From Ambrosia x helenae (lineage: Eukaryota > Streptophyta > Magnoliopsida > Asterales > Asteraceae), in contig CM061234.1 in NCBI GenBank assembly GCA_030844895.1, positions 11,528,043 through 11,592,042 on the forward strand: a DNA stretch of 64,000 nucleotides. Direction: 5' to 3'. The position numbers and the translations under genes were made by a program. Within the stretch, counting starts at the first letter, position 1, and each line of letters opens with the position of its first letter. Below, piece after piece: positions 1 to 11,238 of the stretch. The notes beneath the pieces are model-generated. The model searched no databases and was not told where the DNA came from. It worked only from the letters and a program-made list of their open reading frames with translations.

Positions 1-450
1 AAAAATCGCCACTCATATTTGGGATCCAATTATAAGAGATCAAATGTAAGGAATATTAGGTATGGGAAGGAAATTTTAGGGGGAATGGAAAGAGGGAAAG
101 TTTTTTTTGTTTAAATTTTAGTAGGGGGGGAAATCTCAGGAAAAGTTAATATTTCTAAAATTTAAAATGTATCTACAAAGTATATGTTTTTTAGATAGCA
201 GGGGGTAATTTTTTTTTTTTTATAGGGGCTTGGCTCTCCGTATCTTTATCTCTGTTTTTATTTTCTTATTTACTTAATCAAAAAGTTACAATTTTAACTT
301 ATAACTTAGGATTTTTTTATCTCTTTTTCAAACCATTACCAAACGCTATATTTTAACTTATTGACTTCTTAAAGAAGTTATAAGTCATAAGAGCATTCAC
401 ATCCCTTCCATCAAACCCTCTTCTATTTTCAAAATATAAGTCACTGGTTC
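1..450. other. AT-rich intergenic DNA
   Basis: No supported gene. The stretch has poly-T runs and AT-rich DNA only. The motif GAGCATTCACA near 391 resembles one end of a MITE, but no partner end was seen. Confidence 0.6.
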
Positions 451-560
451 TAATTAACCATCATCGGATCTAATTGACCATCATTGGATCGAATTTATCA
501 TTATTGGGCCTAATTGACCATCATCGAGTCTAATTGAACATCATCGGGTCTAAATGACCA
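451..560. repeat. 20-bp minisatellite, about 5.5 copies
   Basis: Units start at 451, 471, 491, 511, 531 and 551 (partial). The consensus is close to TAATTGACCATCATCGGGTC. Units differ by point changes and the period is exact. No coding potential. Confidence 0.9.
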
Positions 561-904
561 GTTTTAGTGACAATAGCCCAGTTTTATCATGGCTAATATC
601 GTAGCAATTTAGTCTCAACATTTACCACCGATCAGCTACCATATATATAGTCCCTAAATTTGTTACGGCTAAAGTGGTCACAGTTCAATAGATTTGTTGT
701 TCTTTTTTAGGAATTATTATTTTTTAATTATTTCTTTTTATTTTTCTCACGGATTTACCACCAAAAATAAATGGTGTCAAAATTTGCAACCGATTAGTTA
801 CCTTATCTTATAATAGATATTTTGGTGTAAAATCGGTTGCTAAATTTGCTACCATTTTTCTAGGTAGCAACTTTTGGTGACAATAGCCTAGTTTTCTAGT
901 AGTG
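561..904. mobile_element. CACTA-like transposon terminus (right end)
   Basis: The segment ends in TTTTCTAGTAGTG, the reverse complement of a CACTA-type end (CACTACTAGAAAA). Subterminal copies of GTGACAATAGCC occur near 569 and 878, as expected for CACTA subterminal repeats. The matching left end was not found, so it may lie outside the window. Confidence 0.5.
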
Positions 905-1375
905 AGCACACACAAAAGATGGTTTAAAGGTTGTAATCGTATTAAAACAAAGCTCGAGTGTACAATACTGCTTACAGACCTAAAAACCTAAGATCTGGGG
1001 TGTAGGAGTGTGCGAAATAACAGCTGAAATGATTAGGGCAATCATTGCAAGTATTTATACCTCCTGCTAGTTGCTCAGGGCCCTCGGGGCGACTAGTTTT
1101 GAGACAGGCAACTAGGTGGGGCGATTAGCAAGCTAATCGTCTTGTTCCCACGCGACTAGCAAAGCTTGTTGGCGTGGCAAATGTTAAGGCTAAAGTTGTT
1201 AATTATATTTTATACTTATTATTTTTTTATGTATTTCTTTTATGTAATGTTATTTAATTTTAGTTTATGTAATGTTTTTATTTTATTTTATTTTATGTAA
1301 TGTTACTTAATTTTTGTTTATATAATGTTATTTACTTTTTGTTAATTTAAAACAAATAAATAAAAAGTTAGCGAT
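905..1375. other. Intergenic DNA
   Basis: No gene recognised. It contains a short GC-richer patch (about 1,070-1,180) with repeated CGACTAG/GCGATTAG words, followed by AT-rich sequence. Confidence 0.5.
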
Positions 1376-1854
1376 GGGTGTGATGACCACCCCATGTAAT
1401 ATGTGATGAAATATAATAAAATGTGATGAAATGAGATAGGACATCACCCTTACAAGAAATGATGTGGTCATTACTATTCTTTAGTCACAATTAATAGACA
1501 GAATGCATGATTACAACAACTCTTTTCCCCACGTTTTTATTAATTGATATGGCTAAAACAAACTTTTTAGTAAACTTATAAGGCTATATAACGGGAACAA
1601 CCACACTTTAAATAATTTGATGCGTTCATTGCTACATTTTAGCCAACCATAATGGAAGAAATGCTTGATTCCAGCAAGACATGTTAATACCCTTTAGCCA
1701 CACTTTTTAATAGCTACCGCCAATATACGTGAATGTGGTAGTATCATGCCTTCAATTGCTTGACCTTTGGTACACTTGACCTAAAAAAATAAGTGTGGTA
1801 AAAGGCAGATGGTCACAGTTTTTAGGTATGGCTAAAGCCCCTTTTAGTGTAGTG
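1376..1854. mobile_element. Second CACTA-like right terminus
   Basis: The block ends CCCCTTTTAGTGTAGTG, which reads CACTACACTAAAAGGGG on the other strand. The inner sequence has scattered GTGTGGTAAAAG/GTCACA words of subterminal type. No transposase and no paired left end were seen. Confidence 0.45.
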
Positions 1855-1863
1855 TGACCATTA

Positions 1864-2365
1864 TCTATATACTATATAATAAAATAAACTAAACGGAGAC
1901 ACGTGTCATTCATTAAGGTCATCTAATTTTTTGTTTCCCCTTCTTTCTCCTACTTAATTATGAATAATATATTGTTTTTTAAATAAAGATAATTATTATA
2001 TTGATAACTAGTATTTTAAAACTTCACCCTTGAATTCCCACGAAAAATTTTATTTATAAATAACCCAATTAACCCAATATTTATTTATTTATAATTTTTA
2101 TCATTATTATTACGTTACTATATAATTAATATAAATCTTATGATTATCTCAAATCTCTGTGAAATAATATTATAAAATCATTATTTCACATTTATCTCTT
2201 ATTTATTTAGAATTTATTTTCTTAACTAATTTGTTTTTGTATTTTTCGCTTATTAATAACTATTTAATATTTTATTAATGCAACCTCATGTATATTAAAT
2301 TTTCTAACCTAATAATTTAAAAAATATATAAAAAATTTTATGTCATGTGATATACAAGTTTCTAG
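1864..2365 (+). mobile_element. Non-autonomous Helitron candidate
   Basis: It starts with TCTATATACTATATAATA directly after an A, a common form of plant Helitron 5' end. An in-phase end TTTCTAG followed by T lies at 2,365. The 3' hairpin is weak. Alternative 3' ends of the same style lie near 2,673 and 3,232, so the extent is uncertain. No Rep/helicase. Confidence 0.4.
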
Positions 2366-3240
2366 TGAATTCTTTACAATAAATAAAACTGTAAATGAGA
2401 GTTCTATTTTCATCAAAAGCAGAATGGGTTAAAAGTTAAAACCAGTCGTTTCTAAAAAGCTACATCTTCAAGATCACCGCCTCAATCACGCACTGCAATA
2501 ATTGCTTTTGCCTTTGCTCCTCATACAAACGTACATTCTCTCTTTAATATATATTTTCATTGTTATTCACATGATTAAATACAATAATTTCTATGCTATT
2601 TCGTAGCACACATGTTGTTAATTTATATTAGATTTTTCTATCTCGGGAAGCTCTCGGGATATAACCTATAATAATCATTTTTTTATTTCTCTCATCTATT
2701 CAACAAAAATATTAATTCATAATTTTCCTTTTATCTCTTATTAAGTATACTCGTTTACCCGATTAGATACCCAATATAATTTCTTATATATTTTTTTAAA
2801 TATGTATTCATGAAATATCTAATTGTCCATCTAGATTGCCATATTATGCTAAAAATTACCAAAAATTAGTGTATACTATTTGTTATCTATAGCTTTGAGT
2901 GTTTTTGTATGATTTAAGTATTTTATATATATATATATATACATTGTAATATTTACATATATATTTAATAATGCTAAATGTAATTAGTTAGTAGTTATCC
3001 AATAGATACCCGACGAGTTTTTGATCGGATATACCCAATGGGTAAGTTTTTAAAATTAATGGGTTTACCAGACACAAACCCGACGGGTTTGGGACGGGTT
3101 TGGGACAAGCATATCTAATCGGGTATGGGGTTGGGATTACCTAAACCCGTCCCAAACCCGATCCATTGCCATCCCTACTCATCATATTAGATTTGTCTAT
3201 CTTGTTGGGAAACTCCAGGGATATAAACTAGTAATATTAT
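2366..3240. other. Degenerate Helitron/hAT-like remnants, no gene
   Basis: Two related words (CTCGGGAAGCTCTCGGGATATAA near 2,643 and GGGAAACTCCAGGGATATAAACTAGT near 3,206) resemble the Helitron-type end at 59,620-59,654. A GGGTTTGGGACGGG-rich block ending CATTGCCATCCCTA near 3,175 resembles an hAT right end. Part of 2,440-2,530 recurs inverted at 46,395-46,470. Confidence 0.4.
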
Positions 3241-3504
3241 ATAATGTTGTATGATTATAATTAATCTTTTTTAAGTGAAATGCGCTTTAAAATTTTGTGG
3301 TGTTATGGCATATAAACTAAAATTAATGTTTTACCACGTTTCCAAATCAACCATTTTAATTAGCAAGTTGTGATAATTATTAGGGATTTAACAACTAAAC
3401 TACTAAAGTAATCATAGAAATGAACTTTTATAAAACTTAATGATTATTATAACTAATTGACTAATTTCTATTACAATGAAAAACACAAAGATCGGTAATT
3501 ACTA

Positions 3505-3962
3505 TCATATTTTGTCCCATCCATGCATCATCCGCCAATCTTTCCATGGATAAGTATCATCTGCGAAGTAAAAACCATCTTGCGTAATATACCAAGAACA
3601 TCTAGTAGTCTTAAATGCATTATAGCCACACATCTCATCCTTCATGAAACTCTTGTCAAAAACAGAAAATGCAGTATAGTTACGAATTTCAAGGGTTTTA
3701 TCATCGAGCCAATAAAACCGACAATTATATTGATTTGTATCATACCAAGTCATACGAAATCGCCAAGAAATAGAGTTCCCAGGTGTAAGTATGTGACCTC
3801 CAAGATCATCACACCCCACCACAACCTTTGGAACGTTATTATTATTGATGGTCATTCTGTATGGCTCAAGGGTTTGCTAGAAGGTAGAGTATTAGCATTA
3901 ATAACAGTACTGATATAAAACAAAAGAAAAATGCTAAAAAGAGGTTTTAGCAAGAAACTCAT
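3505..3962 (-). pseudogene. S-protein homologue (plant self-incompatibility S1 family), frameshifted
   Basis: SPH proteins are small secreted plant proteins related to the poppy stigmatic S1 determinant. Here a 116-residue frame (3,855 to 3,505) carries the mature domain. It has the CDDLGGH motif, a W-x-F strand, YNCRFYW, and late CGY...RCSW, giving four cysteines (15, 45, 76, 86 of that frame) as in the family. It lacks a signal peptide. A signal peptide does exist just upstream in another frame: ATG at 3,962, 36 residues, with a hydrophobic core FSIFLLFYIS and a likely cut after VINA. That frame ends at a TGA (3,854-3,852) which overlaps the downstream ATG. Adding one base at GAATG/ACC fuses the two frames (..HTEW-TINNN..). 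The gene is therefore a single-exon SPH with a 1-bp deletion, or there is a sequencing error. The family call is strong; functional status is uncertain. Confidence 0.8.
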
Positions 3963-4023
3963 GGTTCAAAATCTATTGTCGAAACATGTTCTCATTGTAT
4001 ACCTATATATACACTCATGCATA

Positions 4024-4027
<4 letters not shown>

Positions 4028-4113
<86 letters not shown>
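4028..4113. repeat. (TC)n microsatellite, about 43 repeats
   Basis: Uninterrupted TC dinucleotide tract, followed by a short CA-rich tract to about 4,180. It lies upstream of the SPH pseudogene on the opposite side of its start. Confidence 0.95.
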
Positions 4114-4119
<6 letters not shown>

Positions 4120-4277
4120 CACACACACATATATATCACACACACACAAACAAATACACACAAAAAGAAGAAGTTACATAACGGTTAAACATTAATTGTT
4201 TAACTCTTCTTACATTAATTATCATATATCTAATTCAATAGTCATTAACACCTTATCCTACACGTTATCAAAATTTG

Positions 4278-4415
4278 TCCTACATATATAAAAATTCATC
4301 CTATATATAACGAAATTGTCATATGTTTATCCTACACATATCGAGATTATCATACATGTATCCTACACATATAAAAATTCATCCTACACATATAAAAATT
4401 CACCCTACACAAATC
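4278..4415. repeat. Degenerate ~22-bp tandem repeat
   Basis: Repeats of the form TCCTACACATATAAAAATTCA, clearest at 4,358-4,405, with diverged units to the left. Open frames through it are artefacts of the repeat. Confidence 0.7.
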
Positions 4416-4512
4416 GGAAATATCATTCACTCCAAATAAGGGTTGCTTTGGAAGAATATATTTTAAAAATGAATTATAAGTTTCATTTATTTAACTAGTT
4501 TAAAGGGGGTTA

Positions 4513-4821
4513 GAGCATTCGCAGTAGAGCCTTCATATTAGTGTTAAAGGGGCCTCCATATTATATAGAGTGTGTATAAGTGGTTGTGAGTAGATGAGAG
4601 AAAAAATATATAGAGGAGACACTGTTTATCAGTAAATTTGGAGGAGACACTGTTCATCCTTCATAATTTTTTAATATTTTTAAAAGTGATTGTGAGTAGA
4701 GGAGAGAAAAAAGGTAATGATAAAAGTATAAAATAAATATTATTAAATAGAAAGAAGTGAGAAAAGATAGTGTTTTTAGAGTAATTATGGAGAAAATATA
4801 GAGATTTTATTGTGAATGCTC
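4513..4821. mobile_element. PIF/Harbinger-type MITE (309 bp)
   Basis: Terminal inverted repeats start GAGCATTC and end GAATGCTC, flanked by a direct TTA at 4,510-4,512 and 4,822-4,824. A 3-bp TTA duplication and this size fit a Tourist-like MITE. No ORF. Confidence 0.75.
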
Positions 4822-4936
4822 TTACAAAAAAAATATAATTAATTTGACATTCAATACAATTATTGAATAAAAGCTTTCTATTGGTTAAAATTTGTTCTTT
4901 CTTTTTACAAAACATTTTCTTCTCATTTGAACTGTC

Positions 4937-4939
<3 letters not shown>

Positions 4940-4977
<38 letters not shown>
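4940..4977. repeat. (TA)n microsatellite
   Basis: About 19 TA units without interruption. Confidence 0.95.
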
Positions 4978-4980
<3 letters not shown>

Positions 4981-5075
4981 GTGTAAGAAAATCAAAAGAA
5001 AACTCATTGGTATTGAGAAAACTAGAAAACTTTATATTACATATCGCAACATATCATATTGTACATATATATAAT

Positions 5076-5105
5076 ACTAGTAGGAAACCCGCGCGATGCG
5101 GCGGG
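5076..5105 (-). mobile_element. Helitron 3' terminus (minus strand)
   Basis: Read on the minus strand: CCCGCCGCATCGCGCGGG, then TTTCCTACTAG and a host T. A GC-rich hairpin 8-12 bp before CTAG is the signature of a Helitron 3' end. The element would extend to the right on the plus strand. No convincing 5' TC end was found. Confidence 0.65.
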
Positions 5106-7100
5106 AACGACATTCACAACGCAGTACTCGTTTCATGTTAGTTTTTCAATCGTCTCGAGATATAGTGTATAGTCCTTAAGTTAGTGTACTTATTTGTGTC
5201 TATGGTGCAACTCAATTAAGTTAACTTATCAACATTCATGTGCTACATCTAGCGTGCATATTTGTTCTTATGTAAATCAGAAATAAACCAACAAAATAGA
5301 CATACATCTTTATAAAGTAATACAAGGAGTAGTCTTCTTTTACCGATGACAACCCATGTGAAATGTACCCAAACAATATAGCACAATATACCAAACTATA
5401 TGCTATGTGAGACCCAAGAAATATTCATCCATGTCACGGCCTTCAATTATCGGTTCAACAAAATGTACCCATAACAGAGATAACAGTCAATAAAATATAA
5501 GACGTGTCTTGAAGATCCAAAACACATAATGGTGTCATCCCAGTTTTCGCTCACCCATGACCGTAAGCATTTTTGTTAGACCAACTTATCTATCATATTT
5601 GACAAAAATAGATTGACCGAAAAAACGCACACTAACCCAATAAAGGAAGATGTTATTTCTGGATAATAGTTTATAGGGGTGGGTTCAATGGGGAACCTAA
5701 AAAAAGTGGGAAACTGGGGAACCATGCATTTAACATGCTAATTATATTATAAAAAATCAATTTAACATGAAACGACTAAAGGAAGATGTTATATTGTCTA
5801 GGCGACTTTCAAACCAAATATGAGCCGACTAAAGTGGTGTGTAACTTATTGTTGGATAAAATATTAGGTATATCAACCGGAGGCAAAACAATATCACTTA
5901 ACCTGTTGCAAATAAAGGTAGCCAAAGTTGCATTAATAAAAGATGTGCAGAAGTGTAGAACATTAATGACAACATGTCTAGGTTGAGAAATTCTGAATCG
6001 ATATGGGAAGGGAATTCAGAAATCACAAACCAAAATTAGTGAACTTTATCTTTGATTTTATACAATTAATGGAAGCAGGATACTTATAAAATATGATGTA
6101 CATCGATTCAAGCCCTACTTCACAAGACCCTATTGTTTAACTCTATTGCAACTATAAAGGTGTGACTTTATAAGAGTTGTACCAGAGCACTATTTAAGTG
6201 GCCATTTGGCAGTGTGAGCAGACCACCTTCTGGAGTCTTTCACCCTTTTAGGAAATTCTTGTGGGCAGACCAATTCTGAAGCTGAAGTCTTTCACCATTT
6301 TGTACCCTCTACACTCTTTCAAGATTTTAACCATTTTAAAACAAACCAAACATTTGACTGACTGGATTTCTAGGTAACCCAACTGCAAGAACCTTTTTTA
6401 CCTTCTCTCATGATTTACATTTGATTTTGCAGAAAATGTAAGAGGCTTTCCAGGCCTCATGTAACCTGCATCAAAGAGAATTCACACTGATAACAGCTAA
6501 AAACTACCACAAGTTTGAAACCAAGTTCCATTTCTAAGGGTGCTAAATTTAATTATAAATATGTTGGTTTGTAGTTACTTAAATGGATCATATTAAAAGA
6601 TGAGGCAGCTTGGTTTAGCCAAACAATACAAGTCAGGTTTAGACGATAATGATATATTTTGGGCAACTTTAAACCCATTCAACCTGTTTCGTTAAGAAAA
6701 ATAATCATTCTAACCCCAAACAATGCAACATTTTAACCTAGTTCAATTCGATATTTTAAGTGCAACAGTGCAGAAAATTAACCCAAACAGTGCACAAATT
6801 GACCAAACAGTGTAGAAAATTTGACGCCTGATAGTGCAACACTTTAAAAAAAGTAAGCGTAACGTTTAAAATTTTTTACCACCATCTTTTGGTAATTAGA
6901 GTAGATTAACTTGTTTAATGCCCATCTCATATCTACAAACCCCTCAATTATTAAGAAATTAGAAATATTATAGATCAAAATCAATAGATATCAATATCTT
7001 GTACCGATCACTAAATTATATTGTACTAATATCTTGCTTTCAGTTATTTAGCAATTTAGGATATAGCAATTTAGGATATAGTTTGTATAATTCATGAATG
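5106..7100. other. Intergenic DNA, possible Helitron body
   Basis: No supported gene. Low-complexity AT-rich sequence with no long frame resembling a known protein. If the 5,076 terminus is real, the proximal part belongs to a non-autonomous Helitron. Confidence 0.5.
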
Positions 7101-7108
7101 CTAAAATA

Positions 7109-7275
7109 CAGTGGCGGATCTAGACCAAGATTTCAGGGGTAACGTTACATAATTTTCACGGGTAACGTAATATAAAACACGTAAAAAAATTTAAAAATAC
7201 ACTAAAAATACACTACGCCAAAAAAGTTGAGGGGTAACGGACGTTACCCCTGCTCCTTCTCTAGATCCGTCCCTG
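7109..7275. mobile_element. hAT-type MITE (167 bp) with 8-bp target duplication
   Basis: Ends CAGTGGCGGATCTAGA and TCTAGATCCGTCCCTG are imperfect inverted repeats. Direct 8-mers CTAAAATA flank it at 7,101-7,108 and 7,276-7,283, diagnostic of hAT insertion. The core contains GGGGTAACGTTAC words shared with 34,397-34,535. Confidence 0.85.
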
Positions 7276-7283
7276 CTAAAATA

Positions 7284-10200
7284 TCAACAACAAAAAAAAG
7301 TTCAAAAATGCAATAGGTAATGTTTTACCTCTAAATGGTAAAGTATAAAAAAAAAAGCTAAAAAACATATCAAAACGGGTCAAAGTTGCATGTATTATCA
7401 TTTTATAAATAAAAACTCCTACACGACCATACTCAGATGGTTATGTTATTGTTGTCATAATAATTTTTTTGTTGGGACAGAATGGCAAACTAAATCTAAC
7501 AAGCAACTTTGTCATAATTAGTTTATTAAAAAAACTGATACATTGTTATTGATTTATTGTGTAAAAAATACACTTTAGAAGACTTTTGACCCATTTGACG
7601 GACATCTTTCTTTTTTAATCAAACCTTCTTTACCCTTTGACCAGATAGATTCATGTTCCTTGGTAGCTCCCCATTTAGGACAACCTTAACTTTTATTTAA
7701 TAAAAACATATAAACCAAAAAGTTAATTTTATGCATGGAATCTAAACAGTAGAAACTTCAATAAATCAATACGCTTACCTCAGGGTTCTCCTCAAGCTTC
7801 AATGATCTCGGAACAATCGCTCCGCCGGACAAGAACAACCTTCGTGTTCTTACACACCAAATACACATAAGTTGCTTTAGCCTTTATCCTAGAAGCAGCA
7901 ATATATCAAGAATTACATGCTGAAGCACACATATTTAGACCCAAAGACACCACAAAACCCTTAATTTAAAAGGCTTGCAGTGGTTTATTGCACCATCACC
8001 ATCACCCATCGGTTAATAATTGATGTATAGTTTGGGAAGATAAAGTCTAACATAAACATTAATAAACATCAAGCGCACATCGACATTTGCACTTCAAACT
8101 TTCCTTGTGTAATCTGATTAACAAATACGCTTATAATTTGATATTTATTGTATCAAACTTCCAAGGTTATGCATATTGGAGATTGTTATTACACAATCTG
8201 GGGAAACAAAATTAGGTTGAAAACTTGAAATTAAAAGATGTACCTTTAAGCAGAGCTTTAGAGCAGAGCTGAGTATGATAAAGTGAGAGTGTAGCAACCT
8301 ACAATGTGTAGAGGCTGAGCAGACCATTTCAACAAGCCCTTTCTCTTGTTTGACCACATTATAGGAAACCTTATTGCAGTCTAAAGACAAAAGAGGTCTA
8401 TCAAAGAGAAAAAAGTAAAAATATAAATTGAAGGATATGGTCAAAAGAAATTAACTCCAATCTATATTTGGCCAATAAAAAATCCTATAATATAATGATC
8501 ATCAAACATAGATCAGTATAGATACACATGGACAAATAAATTACTGTAGTAAAAAATGTATTAATGAATCAGACCAAAACAAACCACAAGCAGTACTATT
8601 GCATGAAACAAGTATGGGTGTTCATAAACCGCCCAAAACCGTTGGAAGTATCGAACCACCCAAGCCAAATAAAGTAGGTCAATTTGAAATTTGCACAGTC
8701 CAGTTCAGATATTAGAACTTGAAACTGGTCATTGTGTAAGCCGAACCATCTGTTTAACATTTATTATTATTATTTTCTTTTAAAAATATATAGTTATGTG
8801 TGTATATTATTATATTTATGAACAATCCTTATATTTTTATGAACATTGAATACAAAATTCGCATTTTTGTCATCTAAAAGATGAAATCTTCTAAATCATT
8901 TCATATTAACACACGACCATGTACATCATACCATGTGCTATTTTTTTTACCAAAGTAAAAAGGAATGCCAAAAAATTAAATAACACATGTCAAAGTACTA
9001 ATATCCAACTACATTTTATTAATTGTTTGATGGTAAAAAGAAGGTAGAGCTATAGTAATAGATTGATGGAAGAGTATTATTAATATTGAGGTGTCACAAA
9101 AGAAAAAGAACAACATATACTATGGCGTTTACATAAAACAAAGTATGCAGCCTTATCATATTTCCAAAATAGTCATGAATTGGTCCATACTCCACAGATC
9201 AAACAATTCCTAAGTACCCTTCAAAATGCATTATTCTATATGACTGTAATTAATATCTTCACTTGTTATAAAGAGAGAGTCATCATACAAAACCAAAGGC
9301 CCACAAATGATGTTGTATCGTCATGTTCGCTAGCGGCGGAAAAGTAGAAACTCCCTCTGTCAAGTCACTAATTCTCCTATACCACAAGACAAATATAGTA
9401 AAAAAATTGAATTAATCATATTGTATATCCAACCATCTAATTAGAAAAAATACCAAAAGAATAGAAAACAAAGTGGAAAACACATACAGATCAATAAGTT
9501 ATGTTAAGACAACAATGTGGAAGGGATTGGCCCTTAAAATAATAATCTTTATAATTTGACTTCTGAAAGTCAACTTTAGATCTTTCAAATACAGTTTTGT
9601 AATTTAGTCCATGTTTTTATGAACAAAATCGATCCTAGAGGCGTTTTCCCTTCAACGAGGCGTAAGCCAGAGGCGGGATCAAGAAATAAATATAAAAATT
9701 ATATATTGTATAAAAAAACAAAATAATTGATAAAGAAAGTCTAAAAAATAAATAACAACACACAAAAAATAAAATATTTGATATAGAAAGTCTAAAACAT
9801 CAAAATCACACATAAAAAACACACACAACGCCATGAGGCGCAAGTTTATTTAGCGCCTCGGCCATTCGAGACACACGTACAAAATAACCTCATGAGGCGC
9901 TTCCTCAGAGGAGTTTTCTCAGCGCCTCGCCTCGAGGCACACGCTTCACCCATTTTTTTTAAACCATGAATTTAGCATTAAATTATTTTTGCAGCTTTTA
10001 TAAAGCTTAATGCGGTTTTTTTTTTTTTTTTTTTGAACTTACAACAAATTGAACCCCAAATAATGAAAAGAAAATGATACCTCAATTTTTCCAAACTTCA
10101 ACCTCACGATAGTTCCTAAGGCCTGATGAGCCTAAAACACCATTCACATGTTGTCTTGGCTGAGAAAAAGATCTATCTAAACCCATTTAAAAAAGCAAAA

Positions 10201-10545
10201 ATCAATAATTGGTCCAAAATACACACAATGAATAACATGAATGAAAGATAAGTTTTGAAATATTGACAAATCAAATATGTAGAACACATAACGAATGTGT
10301 TGACGCTGTCGTTGTAAAGAATACACGAGTGACTACTTGGATAATTGCGGCTGTTACATTCAAGAAGAAATCCGTGAAAAGGACGAACACGAATGATTAG
10401 CTAAACACATCTAAAATAAATGATTAAGTACCTTTCCACATGAAAATCCACTACCAATTCTGTGAGTATTCATCAATCCTGGTCTCAAGTTTGAAATCTT
10501 CCATAAATTATCAAAATCTAATGTAAAATAACATACAGAAATGAC
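7284..10545. other. Intergenic DNA with dispersed repeats
   Basis: No gene supported. A GAGGCG/GCGCCTC-rich interspersed repeat lies at about 9,640-9,955. An ATGGGTGTTCATAAACCG word near 8,614 resembles an hAT end without a partner. A T18 run lies near 10,018. A minus-strand stretch at 7,780-7,860 could be an exon fragment ending before GTAAGC, unidentified. Confidence 0.45.
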
Positions 10546-10790
10546 TTATAATACCTTCTGGGTTGGCAGCAAGTATACTGATTGGGTGGAGCTCAGTCGT
10601 ATTGAAGAAACCGGAAAGCCACTTTGTTTCGCCCTCTTTGATCCTCTCTGCTGTTTTGTGAAAATTCCAACAAAAAGAAATCCTATTTGAAGAAGAAGAC
10701 AATCATAAATATAAAACCAATTGACAGGTATGGATGTTTTGTTAGAAATTGATGAAATATTGTCCATAACCCATCTAGCATCAGAAGTGA
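10546..10790 (-). other. Unidentified exon-like fragment, two overlapping frames
   Basis: Minus-strand frames at 10,511-10,702 and 10,546-10,767 both look unlike random AT-rich sequence (SGFFNTTELHPISILAANPEG in one, a hydrophobic QIGFLFVGIF in the other). The hydrophobic run passes into the SGFF run only with a change of frame near 10,670. This could be a decayed exon of a membrane protein. Family not recognised. Confidence 0.25.
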
Positions 10791-10846
10791 ACGAAAGGAA
10801 GACCTAGAAGAAGAACCATAACTTAAACAACAGAATACCTGTTAAA

Positions 10847-10922
10847 ATGGAGCTTATATAGTACAAAGCCTAACTGCCTCACTAATGGAGCTTATATCGT
10901 ACAAAGCCTAACTGCCTCACTA
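10847..10922. repeat. 38-bp tandem duplication
   Basis: Two adjacent, nearly identical units beginning ATGGAGCTTATAT (10,847 and 10,885), differing at one base (AGT versus CGT). Confidence 0.9.
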
Positions 10923-11238
10923 CTAAATCTTCGACTAAAAGACTCATTTACCCCCATAAAATCTCTAATCCATGCATCAAGTGTTGTACAATGTGAAATC
11001 AAACTTGTATTACTTAAGTTTTAAGAAGTCCTTGCCTCATGCATTATAATATAGTATAGATAATATAACATAATATTGTATGTATTATTACATATATATA
11101 TATATAATACGTAAAAATCAAATAATGCATATATGCAATAATCATATATTTTGCATATATGTAATATGTAATATGCAGTATATGATATACTACCTATATA
11201 TGATATAGATTTTTCAAGTTTTCTCAAGATTAATCATA

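Noticed and set aside
3986..4195. 69-residue Ser/Leu-rich frame
   Set aside because: Reads through the (TC)n microsatellite.
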